Below are positions 1 through 5,376 of a stretch of 5,376 nt of DNA, in pieces. The position numbers were made by a program, and so were the translations under genes. Source of the DNA: Pseudomonadota bacterium (lineage in GTDB: Bacteria > Pseudomonadota > Gammaproteobacteria > Burkholderiales > SG8-39); NCBI GenBank assembly GCA_021825225.1, contig JAKAIH010000222.1, forward strand, positions 1 through 5,376, written 5' to 3'. The notes beneath the pieces are model-generated. The model had not been told where the DNA came from and did not search any database. It was given only the letters and a program-made list of their open reading frames with translations. Numbering within the stretch: position 1 is the first letter of the stretch; every line of letters begins with the position of its first letter.

Positions 1-1240
1 GCTCTTCGATTAGTCCGGTTTGCACCGGGCCGAGGAAGCCCATCGCGAGCAGCACCAGGTCGGCCTTGAGTTCGAATTCGCTGCCCGGAACTTCGGCCAT
101 CTTGCCGTCCTTCCACTCCAGCCGCACAGCGATTAGTTTTTTCACCTTGCCGCTTTCGCCCTCGAACCGCTTGGTCGCGACGGACCAGTCGCGCTGGCAG
201 CCTTCCTCGTGCGAGCTCGAAGTGCGCAGCTTGGTCGGCCAGTAGGGCCAGACCAGAGGCTTGTTCTCGTGCAGCGGCGGCTGCGGCAGCAGTTCGAACT
301 GGCTCACCGAGGCCGCGCCCTGGCGGTTGGAAGTGCCAACGCAATCGGAGCCGGTATCGCCGCCGCCGATGACCACCACGTGCTTGCCGGCGGCGCTGAT
401 CTGCCCCGCGACCTTGTCGCCGGCCACGACCTTGTTCTGCTGCGGCAGGAATTCCATCGCGAAATGCACGCCGTCCAGCTCGCGCCCCGGGACCGGCAGG
501 TCGCGCGGGCGCTCGGCACCGCCCGATAGGACCACGGCGTCGAATTCCTGCAGCAGCTTCTTCGCCGGCACGGCATCGGCGCCGCTGCCCCCCACTTGCC
601 GGCTCACCCTGAACTCCACGCCCTCGGCGCGCATCTGCTCCACGCGCCGGTCGATCAGCCGCTTTTCCATTTTGAAATCGGGGATGCCGTAACGCAGCAG
701 GCCGCCGATGCGGTCGTTTTTCTCGTACAGCACCACGTCGTGCCCGGCGCGCGCCAGTTGTTGCGCGCAGGCCATGCCGGCGGGGCCGGAACCCACGACC
801 GCGACCTTATTGCCGGTCTTGCGTGCGGGCGGCAGAGGTACGACCCAGCCCATTTCCCAGCCCTTGTCGATGATCGCATGCTCGATCGACTTGATGCCCA
901 CCGCATCATTGTTGATGTTGAGCGTGCATGCCGCCTCGCACGGTGCCGGGCAGACGCGGCCGGTGAACTCGGGGAAATTGTTGGTCGAATGCAGCGTCTC
1001 CAGCGCTTCGCGCCAGTTCTGCTTGTAGACCAGGTCGTTCCAGTCGGGAATGATGTTGTTGACCGGGCAGCCGTTCATGCAGAACGGCGTGCCGCAGTCC
1101 ATGCAACGCGCGCCCTGCAGCGCAGCCTCCTGGTCTGTGAGGTGCAGCACGAATTCGTGGTAATGCTGCTTGCGCGCCTCGGGGGCTTCGCTCGCCTCCT
1201 GCAGCCGCTGGAACTCCATGAAACCGGTTATCTTGCCCAT
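1..1240 (-). CDS. gltD: Glutamate synthase (NADPH) small (beta) subunit, 3'-truncated by the window edge
   Basis: GltD oxidises NADPH and passes the electrons to GltB for glutamate synthesis. The first 413 residues are visible, against about 470-490 for the family. The N-terminal iron-sulfur part has [13 protein letters not shown] (Cys46, 49, 54, 58) and CPAPCEAAC (Cys97, 101, 105), the cysteines tied to the 4Fe-4S clusters. The FAD Rossmann motif is GSGPAG (150-155), ending in the acidic YEK (172-174), followed by [14 protein letters not shown] (178-191). The NADPH-binding Rossmann motif is GGGDTGSDC (292-300). [10 protein letters not shown] (393-402) begins the second FAD-contact region; the C-terminal AGD motif falls outside the window. 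The start ATG (1238-1240) gives the typical N-terminus [12 protein letters not shown]. An in-frame TAA directly upstream (1241-1243) rules out any longer start. No frameshift or stop interrupts the frame. It lies 102 bases after gltB on the same strand, consistent with a gltBD operon. Confidence 0.98.
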   Translation of the reverse strand, partial: MGKITGFMEFQRLQEASEAPEARKQHYHEFVLHLTDQEAALQGARCMDCGTPFCMNGCPVNNIIPDWNDLVYKQNWREALETLHSTNNFPEFTGRVCPAPCEAACTLNINNDAVGIKSIEHAIIDKGWEMGWVVPLPPARKTGNKVAVVGSGPAGMACAQQLARAGHDVVLYEKNDRIGGLLRYGIPDFKMEKRLIDRRVEQMRAEGVEFRVSRQVGGSGADAVPAKKLLQEFDAVVLSGGAERPRDLPVPGRELDGVHFAMEFLPQQNKVVAGDKVAGQISAAGKHVVVIGGGDTGSDCVGTSNRQGAASVSQFELLPQPPLHENKPLVWPYWPTKLRTSSSHEEGCQRDWSVATKRFEGESGKVKKLIAVRLEWKDGKMAEVPGSEFELKADLVLLAMGFLGPVQTGLIEE

Positions 1241-1248
1241 TTACCTTA
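1241..1248 (-). promoter_or_regulatory. Weak ribosome binding site of gltD
   Basis: Read on the minus strand, TAAGG (1248-1244) is the only Shine-Dalgarno-like purine core just before the gltD ATG. Only three bases (TAA) separate it from the start, which is shorter than usual. The start itself is fixed by the conserved N-terminus and by the in-frame TAA next to it. The weak, close site may mean that gltD translation depends partly on ribosomes arriving from gltB; that is inference. Confidence 0.35.
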
Positions 1249-1270
1249 GCCCAAAGTTCAGATGCGTTTT

Positions 1271-1309
1271 GCCGCGGCGCCGGCCGACGGCGCGCTCGCG
1301 GCCGCGAGC
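1271..1309. repeat. Cluster of GC-rich inverted repeats in the gltB-gltD gap
   Basis: Two inverted repeats lie side by side. One is a perfect 16-base palindrome, gctcgcggccgcgagc (1294-1309). The other is a 6-base stem, gcgccg (1277-1282) paired with cggcgc (1288-1293), around a 5-base loop. A third short palindrome, gccgcggc (1271-1278), overlaps the second stem. In the gltBD transcript these could fold into GC-rich hairpins between the two coding regions. No U-tract follows on the minus strand, so this is not a standard intrinsic terminator. A role in mRNA stability, processing or partial attenuation is possible but not shown. Confidence 0.5.
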
Positions 1310-1342
1310 AGCTTCGAATATCCCAGGCCGCGCCGTTCGCAC

Positions 1343-5376
<4,034 letters not shown>

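Noticed and set aside
137..142. Run of six A on the gltD coding strand as a programmed frameshift site
   Set aside because: The zero frame reads GTG AAA AAA CTA, which does not fit the X XXY YYZ slippery pattern. The downstream frame continues as normal GltD.
261..692. Plus-strand open frame of 143 codons opposite gltD
   Set aside because: It has a low-complexity Ser, Pro, Thr and Arg translation, lies wholly opposite conserved gltD coding sequence, and shows no convincing ribosome binding site.
596..1249. Plus-strand open frame of 217 codons antisense to gltD
   Set aside because: It is also codon-aligned with the real gene opposite, which encodes every expected GltD motif. It is explained by the same shortage of TTA, CTA and TCA codons.
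1271..1309. Intrinsic terminator after gltB
   Set aside because: No U-rich tract follows the hairpins in the gltB transcript. The only T run (1267-1270 on the plus strand) reads as A on the transcript, and gltD needs transcription to continue.

Overview
The window is a GC-rich bacterial segment (roughly two-thirds G+C by eye). It holds two neighbouring housekeeping genes, both on the minus strand and both cut by the window edges. The larger, gltB, enters from the right edge and ends at 1343. The smaller, gltD, starts at 1240 and leaves through the left edge. Together they encode the large (alpha) and small (beta) subunits of NADPH-dependent glutamate synthase (GOGAT). The protein sequences look proteobacterial, most like betaproteobacterial GltB and GltD, but this is a judgement from memory of the families and not a search result.

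Layout in the direction of transcription (right to left): 5376-1343 is gltB, with 1343 residues visible and about 200 N-terminal residues missing. 1342-1241 is a 102-base gap holding GC-rich inverted repeats and a weak ribosome binding site. 1240-1 is gltD, with 413 residues visible and roughly the last 60-80 missing. Both reading frames are uninterrupted in the visible part, and all cofactor motifs expected in the visible parts are present. No RNA genes, mobile elements, CRISPR arrays or plus-strand genes were found. The long plus-strand open frames are codon-aligned shadows of gltB and gltD.

The two products work as one complex in the cytoplasm. GltD takes electrons from NADPH through FAD and passes them via iron-sulfur clusters to the 3Fe-4S cluster and FMN of GltB. 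GltB frees ammonia from glutamine in its N-terminal domain and channels it to the FMN site, where 2-oxoglutarate becomes glutamate. With glutamine synthetase this is the main route of ammonium assimilation at low ammonium.

This is an ordinary region. I found no evidence of a new biological system. The only part worth a second look is the short gltB-gltD gap, which has adjacent perfect inverted repeats and a 33-codon open frame joining the gltB stop to the gltD start. Both could be chance in GC-rich DNA.
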